From Roseateles_B flavus (GTDB lineage Bacteria > Pseudomonadota > Gammaproteobacteria > Burkholderiales > Burkholderiaceae_C), in assembly GCF_039872765.1 (NCBI RefSeq), contig NZ_JBDPZC010000009.1, positions 140,609 to 204,608 on the forward strand: a stretch of DNA of 64,000 nt, written 5' to 3'. Shown here one piece after another: positions 8,553 through 16,752 of this stretch (its first letter is position 1; every line of letters starts with the position of its first letter). Under the pieces are notes generated by a model. That model saw nothing but the letters and a program-made list of their open reading frames with translations, was not told where the DNA came from and made no database searches. Position numbers and translations under genes: made by a program.

Positions 8553-10643
8553 TCATGCGGCTGCTCCGATGATGGATCCGATGCGGATCGAGTGGGTCTC
8601 GGGAATCTCGCTGTGGCCCAGCACCTTGAGGCGCGGGGCGGCACGGCGCAGCAGTCGGGCCAGCGGCGCACGGATCAGGTCCGGCACCAGCAGGCAGGCG
8701 GGTACGCCGCGGTCCTCCTGGGCCTGGCTCTGCTCGGCCGCGCTGCGGGCCAGCGTGTCGGCCACGCCGGGGTCCAGCGCGGCGCCATGGGGGGAGTTCA
8801 GGGCCTGGGTGACCAGGCGCTCCAGCTCGGGCTCCAGGGCGATCACGTCCAGCTCCTTCACGGGGCCGTAGATCTGCTGGACGATGGCCGGAGCGATGTG
8901 CACGCGGACGCGGCGGCCCAGCTCGATGGGATCGTTGGTGGCGCCGGCGTTCTCCGCGATGGACTCGACGATGGAGCGCATGTCGCGGATGTGCACGCCC
9001 TCTTCCAGCAGGAACTGGAGAACCTTTTGCAGTGTGGCGATGCCGACCATCTTGGGGATCACGTCTTCGATCAACTGGGGTTGCTGCTTGGTGAGGTGGT
9101 CCACCAGCTGCTGGGCCTCCACACGACCCAGGAGACGGGCCGCGTGAACTTGCATCAAGTGTGAAAGATGGGTGGCAATGACAGTCGAACAATCAACGAC
9201 GGTAAATCCGGCCATTTGGGCCATTTCCCGCTGGCGCTCCTCGATCCAGGTCGCGGGCAGGCCGAAGGCGGGGTCGGTGGTGGCGGTGCCGATCAGCTTC
9301 TGCGTGGCATGGCCGGGGTTGATGGCGAGCCACATGCCGGGATAGGCCTCGGCCTCGCCGATGACGGCGCCGCGCAGGATCAGGCGGTACTGACTGGGGC
9401 GCAGCTCGAGGTTGTCGCGGATGTGCACGGCCGGCGGCAGGAAGCCCACCTCCTGCGCGAACTTGCGGCGCACGCCCTTGATGCGCGAGAGCAGGTCGCC
9501 CTCCTTGGTCTTGTCCACGAGGGTGATCAGCCGGTAGCCGACCTCCAGGCCCAGCACATCCACTGGCTGCAGGTCGTCCCAGCTGGCCTCTGCATTGGCC
9601 TCGGGCGGCGGAGGCGGCATCTGTTCGGCCTTGGCTTCCTGCGCCAGCTGCTCCTTGCGCTTGAGCCACCAGGCCAGGTAGCCCAGGCCGGACGCGATCA
9701 GCAGGAAGACCACATGCGGCATGCCCGGGATCAGGCCCAGCATGCCGATGACGCCGGCGGTGATGGACAGGCTCTTGGCCGAGCCAAAGACCTGGCGTCC
9801 GATCATGGTGCCGATGTCCTTGTCCTTGCCGACGCGCGACACGACCATGGCGGCAGCAACGGAGATCAGCAGGGCCGGCACCTGGGCCACCAGCGCGTCA
9901 CCGACGGCCAGCAGGATGTAGGAATCGGCCGCCTGGCCGGCGGACAGGCCGTGCTGGACCACGCCAATGATGAAGCCGCCGATGATGTTGATGAAGAGGA
10001 TCAGGATGCCCGCCACGGCATCACCGCGCACGAACTTGCTGGCACCGTCCATGGAGCCGAAGAAGTCGGCTTCGTCGCTGAGCTCGGCGCGGCGGCGCTT
10101 GGCTTCCTTCTCGTCGATCAGGCCGGCGTTGAGGTCGGCATCGACCGCCATCTGCTTGCCGGGCATGGCATCCAGGGTGAAGCGCGCCCCGACCTCGGCG
10201 ATGCGCTCCGCACCCTTGGTCACCACGATGAAGTTGATCACCACCAGGATGGCGAACACGATCAGGCCGACGGCAAAGTTGCCGCCGATCAGGAAGTGGC
10301 CGAAGGACTCGATCACGCGGCCCGCCGCACCCGTGCCGGTGTGGCCCTGCAGCAGCACCACGCGGGTGGAGGCCACGTTCAGCGAGAGGCGCATCAGCGT
10401 GGTCAGCAGCAGCACCGTGGGGAAGGCCGCGAAGTCCAGCGGCTTGAGCATGTGCGCCGCCACCATCATCACCATCACAGCCATGGCGATGTTGAAGGTG
10501 AACAGCAGGTCCAGCACGAAGGGCGGCAGCGGCAGCACCATCATGGACAGGATCATGATGATGGCGATGGGCGCGCCCAGGGCGCCGACGATCTGCGCGC
10601 GCGGGCCGAGCATGGCCTGCAGTTGAGCCATCAGGGCGTTCAT
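8553..10643 (-). CDS. flhA: Flagellar type III export gate protein FlhA
   Basis: A 696-residue inner-membrane protein of the flagellar export gate. The N-terminal half has about eight hydrophobic segments starting with IVGALGAPIAIIMILSMMV and the conserved FHIPEP-family block LLTTLMRLSLNVASTRVVLL; the loop between membrane segments has GDAVAGILILFINIIGG. The C-terminal half (from about residue 340) is the cytoplasmic ring domain that binds export chaperones and substrates. Length matches the family. The start at 10643 overlaps the flhB stop by 4 bp (ATGA), which suggests translational coupling. It couples proton flow and ATPase input to export with FlhB, FliP, FliQ and FliR, whose genes lie at 35858-37792. 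Confidence 0.97.
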   Translation of the reverse strand: MNALMAQLQAMLGPRAQIVGALGAPIAIIMILSMMVLPLPPFVLDLLFTFNIAMAVMVMMVAAHMLKPLDFAAFPTVLLLTTLMRLSLNVASTRVVLLQGHTGTGAAGRVIESFGHFLIGGNFAVGLIVFAILVVINFIVVTKGAERIAEVGARFTLDAMPGKQMAVDADLNAGLIDEKEAKRRRAELSDEADFFGSMDGASKFVRGDAVAGILILFINIIGGFIIGVVQHGLSAGQAADSYILLAVGDALVAQVPALLISVAAAMVVSRVGKDKDIGTMIGRQVFGSAKSLSITAGVIGMLGLIPGMPHVVFLLIASGLGYLAWWLKRKEQLAQEAKAEQMPPPPPEANAEASWDDLQPVDVLGLEVGYRLITLVDKTKEGDLLSRIKGVRRKFAQEVGFLPPAVHIRDNLELRPSQYRLILRGAVIGEAEAYPGMWLAINPGHATQKLIGTATTDPAFGLPATWIEERQREMAQMAGFTVVDCSTVIATHLSHLMQVHAARLLGRVEAQQLVDHLTKQQPQLIEDVIPKMVGIATLQKVLQFLLEEGVHIRDMRSIVESIAENAGATNDPIELGRRVRVHIAPAIVQQIYGPVKELDVIALEPELERLVTQALNSPHGAALDPGVADTLARSAAEQSQAQEDRGVPACLLVPDLIRAPLARLLRRAAPRLKVLGHSEIPETHSIRIGSIIGAAA

Positions 10644-11818
10644 GCCTCATCCTCCAGAAGATCGGCATCGGCGGGGCGATGCGGCTTGTTGTGCGGGTCC
10701 AGCTCGGGCGGCACCTGCGGATCCGGCATCTGCGTGGGGGCTTGACCCTGGCCGGCCATCGCGGCCTTGAGCTGGTACACATAGGCCAGCACCTGGGCCA
10801 CGGCGGCGAACAGGGCGGCGGGGATCTCGCGGTCCACCTCGGCGTGGGCGTAGAGGGCGCGGGCGAGCATGGGGGATTGCAGCACCGGGACCTTGGAGTC
10901 CTTGGCCAGGTCGCGGATGCGCAAGGCCAGCAGGTCCGTGCCCTTGGCCACGACCTTGGGCGCGGCCATGCTGCCCTCTTCGTACTTGAGCGCCACGGCG
11001 TAGTGGGTGGGATTCATCACCACCAGGTCGGCGGTGGGCACGGCGGCCATCATGCGGCGCTTGGCCATCTCGCGCATGCGGGCCCGCATCTTGCCTTTCA
11101 TCTCGAGGTTGCCCTCGATCTCCTTCATTTCCTGCTTGGCCTCTTCGCGGCTCATGCGCAGGCGCTTGAGGTAGAGATGGCGCTGCAGCGGGACGTCGAT
11201 GATGGCGAACAGGGCCAGCGCCAGGCCCAGCAGGGCCAGGCCCTGCATCAGCTGCTGGCCGGCGTAGGCAATGGCGCTGGGCAGGGGCACGGACATGATG
11301 CCCACATAGGCCGAGATGCGGTCGCGCAGCACCATGGCGCCCACGCCGCCGAGCAGCAGGGCCAGCAGCACGGCCTTGAGCGCCTGGCCCAGCTGCTGCC
11401 ACTGGAACAAGCGCGCGATGCCCTGCAAGGGATTGAGGTGCTCGAAGCGCGGCGTGAGCGGCTTGAGGGTCCAGTTCCAGCCGCCGGCAGCCACATTGGC
11501 GGCCACGGCGACCAGCATCAGCAAGCCGCAGATGGGCAGCAGGAACAGCAGCGCCTGCATCGTGAGTTCACCCAGGCGCTCGCCCATGAAGCCGGGGCGC
11601 TGCAGCAGCTGGGCGTCGAAGCGCAGGCCGTGCTGGATCATCTTCTGCAGCCAGTCCAGGGCCTGGGGCGCACCGGCGGACAGCAGGGCGCCGGCGCTGA
11701 CCAGCATGGCGAAGTGCGGCAGGTCACGCGAGCGCGGCAGCTGGCCCTCGGCCCGAGATCGTTGGATCTTCTTGGCCGATGCCGGTAAGTTGCGGTCCTG
11801 TGCGTCTTGGTCTGCCAT
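10640..11818 (-). CDS. flhB: Flagellar export switch protein FlhB
   Basis: A 392-residue membrane protein of the export gate that switches the substrate class from rod and hook to filament type. Four hydrophobic segments occupy residues about 30-210, followed by a charged cytoplasmic linker (SREEAKQEMKEIEGN) and the self-cleavage site NPTHYAV around residue 268. The C-terminal tail is rich in Pro and acidic residues. It partners with FliK (31695-33179), which triggers the switch. This is the first gene of the flhB-flhA-flhF-flhG-fliA-receptor unit. Upstream is a possible but weak sigma-28-like promoter; FlhDC control is also plausible but no box was recognised. Confidence 0.97.
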   Translation of the reverse strand: MADQDAQDRNLPASAKKIQRSRAEGQLPRSRDLPHFAMLVSAGALLSAGAPQALDWLQKMIQHGLRFDAQLLQRPGFMGERLGELTMQALLFLLPICGLLMLVAVAANVAAGGWNWTLKPLTPRFEHLNPLQGIARLFQWQQLGQALKAVLLALLLGGVGAMVLRDRISAYVGIMSVPLPSAIAYAGQQLMQGLALLGLALALFAIIDVPLQRHLYLKRLRMSREEAKQEMKEIEGNLEMKGKMRARMREMAKRRMMAAVPTADLVVMNPTHYAVALKYEEGSMAAPKVVAKGTDLLALRIRDLAKDSKVPVLQSPMLARALYAHAEVDREIPAALFAAVAQVLAYVYQLKAAMAGQGQAPTQMPDPQVPPELDPHNKPHRPADADLLEDEA

Positions 11819-11860
11819 GGCGTAGTGCCGCCGGACGGGACGGTCCGGGGGATGGCGACA

Positions 11861-11888
11861 TTCTTGGCCGTAGGCCGGGGAAACTTAA
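11861..11888 (-). promoter_or_regulatory. Weak sigma-28-like promoter upstream of flhB
   Basis: On the minus strand TTAAGTTT (11888-11881) is followed after 12 nt by GCCAAGAA (11868-11861). The upstream part matches TAAAGTTT at 7 of 8 positions, the downstream part GCCGATAA at 6 of 8, but the gap is one base longer than usual. flhB is normally an early gene, so this may be a chance match. Confidence 0.3.
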
Positions 11889-12001
11889 GCCGGATAAGCA
11901 GGGGGAAAGGGGCGGTCATTCCCGCCAGCGCCGTGCTGCGGGGCGCACTGCAGCGGCCGACGTGTCAACGGCCTCGCCAGCACCGCGAAGTCATGGGCAC
12001 A

Positions 12002-12038
12002 AACAAAAAGCCCGCCGGTGCATCGCACACAGCGGGCT
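12002..12038 (-). terminator. Rho-independent terminator after cheZ
   Basis: On the minus strand AGCCCGC (12038-12032) pairs with GCGGGCT (12015-12009) around a 16-nt loop and is followed by TTTTTGTTTGT. It lies about 55 bp after the cheZ stop, ending the motA-motB-cheY-cheZ unit before flhB. Together with 11819-12093 this is the only intergenic space between the two minus-strand operons; nothing else was recognised in it. Confidence 0.8.
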
Positions 12039-12093
12039 GTGGAAGGTCCGGCGCCACCTGATGTGGCCGGCCGGGCCGGAGGACAACAAAGGG

Positions 12094-12729
12094 TCAGAAG
12101 CCCAGGCTGGCCAGCAGGTCGTCGACCTCGCTCTGGTTGGCTACGACGTCGGTGCGACCTTCCGGATTCACGACCGGACCCTGCAGGATGTTGGGGTCCA
12201 CCTTCTCGCGCTGTTCGGGCGGCACCACCTGCACCAGCAGCTTGACCAGACTGTCTTCGAGGTCATTGGCCAGGGTCACCACCTTGGCGACCACCTGACC
12301 GGTCAGATCGTGGAAGTCCTGGGACAGCATGATGTCCGTCAGGTGCTGGTCGATGTGGGCGGTGGAGTCCTCGACCTGCTTGACGAAATTGAAGACAGCG
12401 CCCGAGGCCACGGCCTTGACCGGGTCCGCCGTGATGGCCTTGGCCATCTCCGCCGTCGCGGCCGAGATCTTGGCGTGCTCGCTCTTGGCCTGGTCCACCG
12501 AGTTCAGCACCTTGTTGGCGGCCTCGGCGGTCTTGTTGGCGATGTAGGTGAGGCGGCTGCGCGCGTCGGGCAGGCCGTCGGTGGCGGTCTGGAGCTTGGG
12601 CATCACGCCCAGCTGCTGCATGGTGTCGTGCAGGACCCGCGTGATGGTGCCCAGTTGCTGGAACACCTCCGGCGAGACCATCAGGGGGTCAGTACCTGCG
12701 CCCAGCTTGGTGAAATCTTCGGCTTTCAT
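12094..12729 (-). CDS. cheZ: CheY-P phosphatase CheZ
   Basis: A 211-residue chemotaxis protein that dephosphorylates CheY-P and so ends the motor-reversal signal. The active-site segment reads SQDFHDLTGQVV, with Asp141 and Gln145 in the places of Asp143 and Gln147 of the E. coli enzyme. The C-terminus ends in QSEVDDLLASLGF, the CheY-binding tail typical of CheZ. The ATG at 12729 was chosen because a GGGAG ribosome site stands before it; a longer TTG-started frame would overlap cheY. It is the last gene of the motA-motB-cheY-cheZ unit, away from the main che operon. A second CheZ-like protein is encoded at 43827-44300. Confidence 0.95.
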   Translation of the reverse strand: MKAEDFTKLGAGTDPLMVSPEVFQQLGTITRVLHDTMQQLGVMPKLQTATDGLPDARSRLTYIANKTAEAANKVLNSVDQAKSEHAKISAATAEMAKAITADPVKAVASGAVFNFVKQVEDSTAHIDQHLTDIMLSQDFHDLTGQVVAKVVTLANDLEDSLVKLLVQVVPPEQREKVDPNILQGPVVNPEGRTDVVANQSEVDDLLASLGF

Positions 12730-12740
12730 GGCCTTCTCCC

Positions 12741-13133
12741 TCAAGCGGCCGCGGCCAGCTTCTGCATGATCTTCTGCACCTTCTCTTCCAGCGTCGCCTT
12801 GGTGAAGGGTTTGACGATGTAGCCGGCGGCGCCACTCTGGGCGGCCAGCACGATGTCTTCCTTGCGCGCTTCGGCGGTCACCATCAGCACCGGCAGGTGC
12901 TTCAGCGAGGCGTCTTCCTTGATGGCCTTGAGCAGCTCGAAGCCCGTCATATTGGGCATGTTGATGTCGCTCACCACAAAGTCGAACTTGCCGTTCTTCA
13001 GCATGTTCAGGGCCTCGACGCCATCCTCAGCCTCTTCGGCATTGTTGTAGCCGATCTCCTTCAGCAGACCGCGCACGATGCGGCGCATGGTCGAGAAGTC
13101 ATCGACGATCAGAAATTTCATATCAGTGCTCAT
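12741..13133 (-). CDS. cheY: Chemotaxis response regulator CheY
   Basis: A 130-residue single-domain receiver. Conserved residues are Asp11-Asp12 (VDD), the phosphoacceptor Asp56 in VVSDINMP, Thr86, Tyr105 and Lys108 in GYIVKPF, matching E. coli CheY nearly residue for residue. This makes it the best candidate for the regulator that binds FliM and reverses the flagellar motor. It is followed by cheZ with a short gap and lies downstream of motB, likely transcribed from the motA sigma-28 promoter. A GAGG ribosome site precedes the ATG. A second CheY of different character lies at 44350-44712. Confidence 0.96.
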   Translation of the reverse strand: MSTDMKFLIVDDFSTMRRIVRGLLKEIGYNNAEEAEDGVEALNMLKNGKFDFVVSDINMPNMTGFELLKAIKEDASLKHLPVLMVTAEARKEDIVLAAQSGAAGYIVKPFTKATLEEKVQKIMQKLAAAA

Positions 13134-13237
13134 GGCGTTCCTCGCAAGGGGCTTGAGGGCTGGTCGAACCTGGTTCCTGCAGCGGGCCTGACCGGCGGTG
13201 GCGAGGGCCTGCTGCGACGGGACGTTTCAACGCTTCT

Positions 13238-14164
13238 TTACGGTTTCTCGGCCGCTGATGCTGCATTGTCGGCCGGTTCGTCCTCGTTGTCCGGCAGATT
13301 TTTCAGCACCGCGTCTTCCGCATCACGGTTCATCACGATGATGCTGATCCGGCGGTTGATCGGGCTTCGGGGATCGTCGGGCTCCAGCAGCTTGCTCGCC
13401 GCCAGGCCCTGCACACGCAGCACCCGCGACTCCGGCAATCCCCCGGACAGCAACTCCCGCCTGGAAGCGTTGGCACGGTCCGCCGACAGCTCCCAGTTGC
13501 TGTATCCCCGCTCGCCCCCCGAGAAGGGCTGAGCATCAGTATGCCCCTCCAGCGTCAGGCGGTTGGGCACCTCCGCGAGGACGGCGCCAAGTTCGCGAAG
13601 TAGTTCTCGCATATAGGGTTTGACCACGGCGCTGCCGCTGTCGAACATGGGACGGTTGTTCTCGTCGACGATCTGGATGCGCAGGCCCTCGCGTGTCATT
13701 TCGAGACGGATCTGCCCCCCCAGTGATGCCAGGGAGGGGTTGTTGGCCAGCACCTCCTTGATCTTGTCCTTGAGCTCCTGCAGGCGGGTGCGCTCGGCAC
13801 GGCGCTGCTCCTCCTTCAGGGCACGCAGGTTGATGGTGTGGCGCGGGGCGTCGACATCACCGGCCTTGACCTGGCCCGTCTGGCGGGTCAGGTCTTGCCC
13901 CCCGCCCTTGATCACGTGCGATGAATCACCCGAGCCCGAGCCGCCGCTCAAGGCCACCTTCAGCGGCGAGGAGAAGTAGTCGGCAATGCCTTTCTTGTCG
14001 CCCTCCGTCGTGGAGCCCAGCAGCCACATCAGCAGGAAGAAGGCCATCATGGCCGTCACGAAGTCGGCATAGGCGATCTTCCACGCGCCACCATGGGCGC
14101 CATGGCCGCCCTTCTTGATCTTCTTGATGATGATGGGCTGGAGCTTCTTGGCGTCACCGGCCAT
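13238..14164 (-). CDS. motB: Flagellar stator protein MotB
   Basis: A 308-residue stator subunit. After a basic N-terminus comes one membrane segment with the proton-carrying aspartate, Asp34, in YADFVTAMMAFFLLMW. A plug and linker region follows, then an OmpA-like peptidoglycan-binding domain (about 150-285) with LEGHTDAQPF and NWELSADRANASRREL. The stator anchors to the cell wall and uses the ion current to drive the rotor protein FliG. The aspartate and flanking residues fit the proton-driven MotB type rather than sodium-driven PomB (inference). It is cotranscribed with motA, 45 bp upstream. Confidence 0.97.
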   Translation of the reverse strand: MAGDAKKLQPIIIKKIKKGGHGAHGGAWKIAYADFVTAMMAFFLLMWLLGSTTEGDKKGIADYFSSPLKVALSGGSGSGDSSHVIKGGGQDLTRQTGQVKAGDVDAPRHTINLRALKEEQRRAERTRLQELKDKIKEVLANNPSLASLGGQIRLEMTREGLRIQIVDENNRPMFDSGSAVVKPYMRELLRELGAVLAEVPNRLTLEGHTDAQPFSGGERGYSNWELSADRANASRRELLSGGLPESRVLRVQGLAASKLLEPDDPRSPINRRISIIVMNRDAEDAVLKNLPDNEDEPADNAASAAEKP

Positions 14165-14209
14165 GGTGCTGCCCTCCCCTGGCGTTGGCAGGCATCGAGG
14201 AACTCAGCC

Positions 14210-15070
14210 TCATTTCTTGCCCTTCACGTGGCTCTCGAGTTCGGTGAAGCTGGGGCGGTCGCCCGAGTACAGCACCTTGCGGCCGAACTCGATGGCCACC
14301 TGCGGCGCATAGCCCTGCATGCTGGCCAGCAGGGTGGTCTTGATGCACTGCAGCTCCTTGCCGGCGTCCTCCACCTTCTGCTCCAGCAGGCCGGCCAGCG
14401 GCTCCGCGAAACCATAGGCCAGCAGAATGCCGAGGAAGGTACCGACCAGGGCCGAGCCGATCATGCCGCCCAGCACGGCCGGGGGCTGGCCCACCGAGCC
14501 CATGGTGTTCACCACACCCAGCACGGCGGCCACGATGCCGAAGGCCGGCAGGCCGCCTGCCAGGCGATTGAGGGCTGCCACGGCGGCATGCTCTTCCTGG
14601 TGGTGGGTTTCGATCTCGGCGTCCATCAGGGACTCGATCTCATGGGCGTTGAGATTGCCCGAGACCATCATGCGCAGGTAGTCGGTGATGAACTCGGTCA
14701 CGTGGTGGTCGTTGCCCACCGTCGGGTACTTCTGGAACAGGGGCGAGCTGTGCGGGTCCTCGACGTCCTTCTCGATGGACATCAGGCCCTCCTTGCGGGC
14801 CTTCTGGAGGATGTCGTACATGAGCGCCAGCAGCTCCATGTAGCGCGCCTTGCTGAACTTGCTGCCCTTGAAGCACATGCCCAGGCCCTTCATGGCGCCC
14901 TTGACCACCTTCATCTGGTTGTTGGCCAGGAAGGCGCCGAAGGCGGCCCCGAAGATGGTGATGAACTCGAAGGGCAGTGCATGCAGCACGACGCCGATAT
15001 TGCCTCCGTGCGCGATGAACACGCCGAAGATGCAACCCATGGCAATGAGCCAGCCGACGATGACGAACAT
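14210..15070 (-). CDS. motA: Flagellar stator protein MotA
   Basis: A 286-residue four-helix membrane protein that forms the stator ring with MotB. Hydrophobic segments are at residues about 1-22, 30-50, 170-190 and 200-222. The cytoplasmic loop has KARKEGLMSIEKDVEDP, which keeps the Arg and Glu that in E. coli MotA (Arg90, Glu98) contact FliG. The C-terminal motif GGLPAFGIVAAVLGVV holds the conserved proline. A strong sigma-28 promoter stands 30 bp upstream of its start, so motA-motB-cheY-cheZ is probably a class III unit separate from flhDC. Confidence 0.97.
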   Translation of the reverse strand: MFVIVGWLIAMGCIFGVFIAHGGNIGVVLHALPFEFITIFGAAFGAFLANNQMKVVKGAMKGLGMCFKGSKFSKARYMELLALMYDILQKARKEGLMSIEKDVEDPHSSPLFQKYPTVGNDHHVTEFITDYLRMMVSGNLNAHEIESLMDAEIETHHQEEHAAVAALNRLAGGLPAFGIVAAVLGVVNTMGSVGQPPAVLGGMIGSALVGTFLGILLAYGFAEPLAGLLEQKVEDAGKELQCIKTTLLASMQGYAPQVAIEFGRKVLYSGDRPSFTELESHVKGKK

Positions 15071-15100
15071 GGTGTGTGAATGCTGCTGTGTCTGAAGCCC

Positions 15101-15127
15101 TTATCGGCCATGCGCCCGGGCTCTTGA
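15101..15127 (-). promoter_or_regulatory. Sigma-28 (FliA) promoter of motA
   Basis: On the minus strand TCAA (15127-15124), 15 nt, then GCCGATAA (15108-15101), an exact match to the downstream consensus at the usual distance. It ends 30 bp before the motA start. This is the best sigma-28 site found in the window. Confidence 0.85.
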
Positions 15128-15194
15128 GCGAGGCCGGTGCACCATCTCCCCGGCGGACCGCCAAGAAGGCACGGCCCGGGCCGATGACGAGGGT

Positions 15195-15989
15195 TCAGAA
15201 ACGATAGACATGAACGGAATGACGCCCCGCGAGGGGCTGGTTCAGTATGGCAGGCGTGCCCGGCAGCGGAAAGTCCAGGCTGATCAGCCAGGCACCGGAC
15301 TCAAGTTCTGCATGGGCCTTGGCTTCGGCCTGCGCCATGCTTTCGGGCCGCTGGAAGAGGTAGACCAGCTGGTAGCCCGCCCAGGGCTGGGCCCACATAT
15401 CCCCCCGCCGGACGCGGGCCCAGGGATGACGCAGCCGGCAGGCCAGGGCCAGCAAGGGGCTCCATTCCACGCCATGGATCTCTGCGGCGGGGAAACAACG
15501 GTGCAGCTCGCGCAGGCCGGCGCCCAGGCCGCAGCCGGCGTCGAGGATGCGGGCCTGGGACGGCAGTTCGACATGGGCGGCCAGGGACGCCAGCGCGCCG
15601 GCAGGCGTCGGGAACAGAGGGGCATCACGCCAGGTGCTGCGCGGGTACATCAGGACCAGCAGCCCCAGAGACAGCAGCCAGCACCAGGCCGGCAGGCCTG
15701 CCAGCCCCTGGTGCAGCAGCAAGGAGGCGGCAAAGCCACCCAGCACCATGAACCGGCGCCAGCGGCGCTCATGCAACCAGGCCAGGCCCGCGACCGGCAG
15801 CAACGCGCCCACCAGGGCCCACAGTGGTCCCAGCGGCTGAAGCGCCGCCAGCAGCAGCCAGCCCAGCAGCCAGCACAGAAACGCCGACGCCGGCCACAGC
15901 CGGCGGGTCCAGGCGCGCGCCGCCGGCAGCGCCTGCTCGGCGCCCGGCGGCGTGCTCGGGCCAGAGGGTGCTGCCGATCGATCCTGCAT
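15195..15989 (-). CDS. Membrane-anchored SAM-dependent methyltransferase-like protein
   Basis: A 264-residue protein with two parts. Residues about 25-110 hold three or four hydrophobic segments (FLCWLLGWLLLAALQPLG, VLGGFAASLLLHQGL, WCWLLSLGLLVLMY). The rest resembles a class I methyltransferase, with the SAM-binding motif ILDAGCGLGAGLREL, an acidic residue ending the second strand (IHGVEWSP) and RRGDMWAQPW. Its substrate is unknown. The ATG at 15989 is chosen because longer versions would run into flhC. It lies 17 bp after flhC and in the same direction, so it is probably cotranscribed with the master regulator. Its place between flhC and motA is not part of the standard flagellar set as I know it. 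Confidence 0.75.
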   Translation of the reverse strand: MQDRSAAPSGPSTPPGAEQALPAARAWTRRLWPASAFLCWLLGWLLLAALQPLGPLWALVGALLPVAGLAWLHERRWRRFMVLGGFAASLLLHQGLAGLPAWCWLLSLGLLVLMYPRSTWRDAPLFPTPAGALASLAAHVELPSQARILDAGCGLGAGLRELHRCFPAAEIHGVEWSPLLALACRLRHPWARVRRGDMWAQPWAGYQLVYLFQRPESMAQAEAKAHAELESGAWLISLDFPLPGTPAILNQPLAGRHSVHVYRF

Positions 15990-16006
15990 CACCACCCTGC
16001 CCCGAT

Positions 16007-16543
16007 TCAATGCATCTGGATCGCGCCCTGCGCGCGGCCCTTGCCGGCGCGGGCCGGCGGGTTGCACAGGCCGCAAACGTAATGGCGGGAGATCTCGTGC
16101 GGGTGGGTGACGAAGTGACCGCCGCACTTGCAGCACTTGGTCATGGTCAGCATGCCGTTGTCCACGAACTTCACCAGACGCCAGGCGCGGGTCACCGACA
16201 GCAGCGGCTCCAGCCCCTGGGCCTGCACCTGCTCCAGGTAGAGCTGGTAGGCCTTGATGACCGTGTCGATCTCGTCGATCTCGGCCACCTTGTTCAGGTA
16301 TTCATGCACGTTGAGGAACAGCGAGGCATGAATATTGGGCTGCCAGGTCATGAACCAGTCCGTCGAGAAGGGCAGCTGGCCCTTGGACGGCGACTTGCCG
16401 GAGACTTCCTTGTACAGGCGCAGCAGGCGCTCATACGACAGGTCCGTTTCCGATTCCAGCACCTGCAGGCGGGCACCCAGCTGGATCAGGGTGACGGCAC
16501 GCTCGATCTGGCGGGCTTCGGTCAGGATGGACTTGCTGCGCAT
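16007..16543 (-). CDS. flhC: Flagellar master regulator subunit FlhC
   Basis: A 178-residue subunit of the FlhD4C2 activator, which binds promoters of early flagellar genes. The zinc-binding cysteines are seen in CCKCGGHFVTHPHE and VCGLCNPP near the C-terminus, as in the family. Also typical are SLFLNVHEYLNKVAEIDEID and LTVTRAWRLVKF-like text (LLSVTRAWRLVKFVDNGML). It lies about 210 bp downstream of flhD, an unusually long gap filled with hairpins, whereas in enteric bacteria the two genes nearly touch. This gap could set the FlhD to FlhC ratio (inference). Confidence 0.97.
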   Translation of the reverse strand: MRSKSILTEARQIERAVTLIQLGARLQVLESETDLSYERLLRLYKEVSGKSPSKGQLPFSTDWFMTWQPNIHASLFLNVHEYLNKVAEIDEIDTVIKAYQLYLEQVQAQGLEPLLSVTRAWRLVKFVDNGMLTMTKCCKCGGHFVTHPHEISRHYVCGLCNPPARAGKGRAQGAIQMH

Positions 16544-16631
16544 GGTAGGTCTCCAGTCTATTCAAACTACTCGGTTCATCTGGCTTGACATTCGATCCCG
16601 CCCCACGGCGGGCTCGAACGGCGTATTCAAA

Positions 16632-16738
16632 GGGCCGGCGCCGGGCCGCCCCAAGCCGGCCCCCTTGCAGTTCATATCCGCCCCAGGGCGGCTATGAACT
16701 GCACCCCCTCGGGGGGTGGCCGCCCGTACCCGGGCGAC
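16632..16738. repeat. Hairpin-rich element between flhD and flhC
   Basis: Four inverted repeats stand in a row. GGGCCGGC (16632-16639) pairs with GCCGGCCC (16655-16662). TGCAGTTCATA (16666-16676) pairs with TATGAACTGCA (16693-16703), with an inner CCGCC/GGCGG stem. CACCCCC (16702-16708) pairs with GGGGGTG (16712-16718). CGCCCG pairs with CGGGCG (16720-16735). Parts of it, GCGCCGGGCCG and AAGCCGGCCC, recur in the fliF-fliG gap in the same order followed by a hairpin and a C-run/G-run. There is no T-run for a simple terminator. Confidence 0.8.
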
Positions 16739-16752
16739 CGGGGGCACACATG

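Noticed and set aside
9168..10745. 525-codon plus-strand frame opposite flhA, rich in His and Gln
   Set aside because: It is fully antisense to flhA, whose family match is unambiguous; in GC-rich DNA the third-position bias opens long antisense frames.
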